Shown: positions 62,724 through 64,000 of the stretch, piece after piece
Numbering within the stretch: position 1 is the first letter of the stretch
How the letters are laid out: each line of letters starts with the position of its first letter
NCBI RefSeq assembly: GCF_014836495.1
Contig: NZ_JACSQT010000008.1
Coordinates: 169,052-233,051 of the forward strand
Direction: 5' to 3'
Length of the DNA stretch: 64,000 nucleotides
Origin: Cytobacillus stercorigallinarum
Lineage (GTDB): Bacteria > Bacillota > Bacilli > Bacillales > Cytobacillaceae
The notes under the pieces: generated by a model
The model's database searches: none
The model's input: the letters and a program-made list of their open reading frames with translations, nothing else
Told to the model about the DNA's origin: nothing
Translations under genes and position numbers: made by a program

Positions 62724-63890
62724 ATGGTGGTGTTTTCCATTTTTTTAATTCATAAATGGCGAAAAAGAAGAAAAAGGATAAAATCATCTATTGCTGGGAG
62801 AAAGTTAAAAAAAGAATTAGTGGTCCTATTAAAGAAAAACAAGCAGAACACAATAAGTGAACTTGATCTTGACGAACAACAGATTCTAGAAAAAATAAAA
62901 CAACAAACAACGGCTTGTAATCTTAATAATGTGACAAGAACAAATGCTTATTTCAAGTTTTATTTGAAATTCCCCCAAGTTCACTGGGCTTTGTTAGCCC
63001 ATTTTGTCTCAAGAAATGCAGGTTGGAATATGACAGATTTAAAAGGGGATTTATTATCAAAGATATTAAGTGAGACAGAACAGCATGCGTTCTTTCAATT
63101 TATGGAACGAGCAAATTGGTTGATTTTTCAAGATGCATATCCACAGTTATTGCTTTACGAGGAAAGTGTCAGACAAGGTAAACCGTTCTTTCATTTGCTC
63201 TCTCATTTAGGCGTCTCTTCATTTATGCAAGCAATATGGTCATTTTTTTGGCAACAAAAACAATCTCAAATCCTTACACATGCGCTTATTATTAATGAAC
63301 AAAACTATATAGAAAAAAGAGTGATACAAAACCCAATTTTTAAAGAAGAAGTGACATCAACACTTGAGTTTAAATTACAAGATGTTTTTGCTTTTAACTA
63401 TATTCTCTTCCCGTATCAGACGCATGGAATATCACAGTTAAAGGGTTTAGTCGTTCATTTATTTACAAAGTTAAATCAGAGAATAGAAATAGGGTTTAAA
63501 TTGTACTCACTTCTTTACGAAAACCCTTCTCAATTACGAAGCTTTGTTAAGTGGGCTAACCAACATCCCCATACTGGGTCAAGAAGTGATTACTGGAGGA
63601 ATGTCTATTGTGTCATCCAAGAAGGAATACCGACAAAAACATATAAACCAAGAATTACAGATGGACATTTAAAAAACGGTGCGAAAAAGTTATATAGTCC
63701 TGTGCTTGTTCATGTATGGAAAAACACTAGTCATAAGCAGCCAGGAGGAGATGATTGGTTCAAGAATGAGGGAATAGTGAAAATGCTATTCAAAGAAATG
63801 AATATAGCTGATAATGACGTGAAACTGGCGTATATGAAATCTTTAGAAAGATTGGAGCTAGCAGTTGCTGCGAAAAGTTTATTATCGTAA
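62724..63890 (+). CDS. DUF2515 family protein (YppC-like)
   Basis: The ~388-aa protein has a short N-terminal hydrophobic segment (about 1-10) followed by a very basic stretch, then a soluble, aromatic-rich domain with LKFPQVHWALLAHFVSRNAGWNMTDLKG, a signature I associate with the DUF2515/YppC family. Function is unknown. No good ribosome binding site precedes ATG 62724, so the start could be further downstream. It is divergent from sqhC, with 85 bases between starts, and is followed by a strong terminator. Confidence 0.78.
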   Translation: MVVFSIFLIHKWRKRRKRIKSSIAGRKLKKELVVLLKKNKQNTISELDLDEQQILEKIKQQTTACNLNNVTRTNAYFKFYLKFPQVHWALLAHFVSRNAGWNMTDLKGDLLSKILSETEQHAFFQFMERANWLIFQDAYPQLLLYEESVRQGKPFFHLLSHLGVSSFMQAIWSFFWQQKQSQILTHALIINEQNYIEKRVIQNPIFKEEVTSTLEFKLQDVFAFNYILFPYQTHGISQLKGLVVHLFTKLNQRIEIGFKLYSLLYENPSQLRSFVKWANQHPHTGSRSDYWRNVYCVIQEGIPTKTYKPRITDGHLKNGAKKLYSPVLVHVWKNTSHKQPGGDDWFKNEGIVKMLFKEMNIADNDVKLAYMKSLERLELAVAAKSLLS

Positions 63891-63895
63891 TGCAA

Positions 63896-63924
63896 AACAT
63901 ACCTTTTTAATTCAAAGGTATGTT
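63896..63924 (+). terminator. Hairpin just after the DUF2515 gene
   Basis: Perfect 11-bp stem (63896-63906 with 63914-63924), but no T run on the exit side. The stronger terminator is the next one. Confidence 0.4.
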
Positions 63925-63927
63925 CAG

Positions 63928-63973
63928 CTTGTAGACAAAGTCTAAGAATTAGACCAAGTCTACAAGTTTTTTT
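63928..63973 (+). terminator. Rho-independent terminator after the DUF2515 gene
   Basis: 9-bp outer stem (63928-63936 with 63958-63966) with an inner GTCTA/TAGAC stem, followed by T7. Confidence 0.8.
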
Positions 63974-64000
63974 GTATAATTGAATGGAATCAATTTTATG

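Overview
The window is an ordinary chromosomal segment of a low-G+C, endospore-forming member of the Bacillaceae. The evidence is the AT-rich sequence, strong AGGAGG-type ribosome binding sites, and spore genes such as pdaA, cotH, cotS/cotSA and a sporulenol synthase-type cyclase. No rRNA, tRNA, prophage, CRISPR array or intact insertion sequence was seen. The species cannot be named from this sequence alone.

Layout. 1-14 kb resembles the Bacillus subtilis yfk/yfj neighbourhood: the end of a BrkB/YihY protein, a ZosA-type zinc ATPase, an MFS transporter, a CAX Ca2+/H+ antiporter, YfkD, radical-SAM YfkAB, a 60-aa YfjT-like protein, class I fumarase, PdaA, a DNA glycosylase and RlmCD. A 51-bp tandem repeat array of about 17 units lies between pdaA and the glycosylase gene. 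14-23 kb is a spore-coat region. It has a Gly-Ser repeat protein divergent from a CotH kinase, enzymes that make UDP-glucose, UDP-glucuronate and probably an epimer, and two paralogous CotSA-type glycosyltransferases with a CotS kinase-fold protein. 23-28 kb is a complete livJHMGF-type ABC importer, followed by the oxygen sensor HemAT.

30-33 kb holds a tight three-gene unit (ECF sigma factor, unrecognised repeat protein, MFS exporter) that I consider the best candidate for an undescribed system. 33.5-42 kb handles 2-hydroxy acids: lutABC, a proline dehydrogenase, glutathione peroxidase, and a GntR regulator facing a glycolate/D-lactate oxidase with a BASS-type transporter across a clear inverted-repeat operator. 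A MITE-like element and an IS3-family remnant sit here. 42-46 kb has a YxcD pair and the tryptophan-to-anthranilate operon kynU-kynB-kynA. 46-48 kb has a SipW-type signal peptidase, apparently starting at ATT, coupled to a TasA/camelysin-like protein.

48-64 kb is a run of unrelated units: an autoproteolytic acyltransferase-family protein, a MacB/FtsX-type ABC pair, a HemY-type oxidase, a BCCT osmolyte transporter, an AraC/GyrI regulator, a CynX/NimT-type MFS protein, an MltG-like membrane stub with its partner, PurU, an M20 peptidase remnant, the squalene-hopene cyclase homologue and a DUF2515 protein. Rho-independent terminators are well formed and delimit most units.
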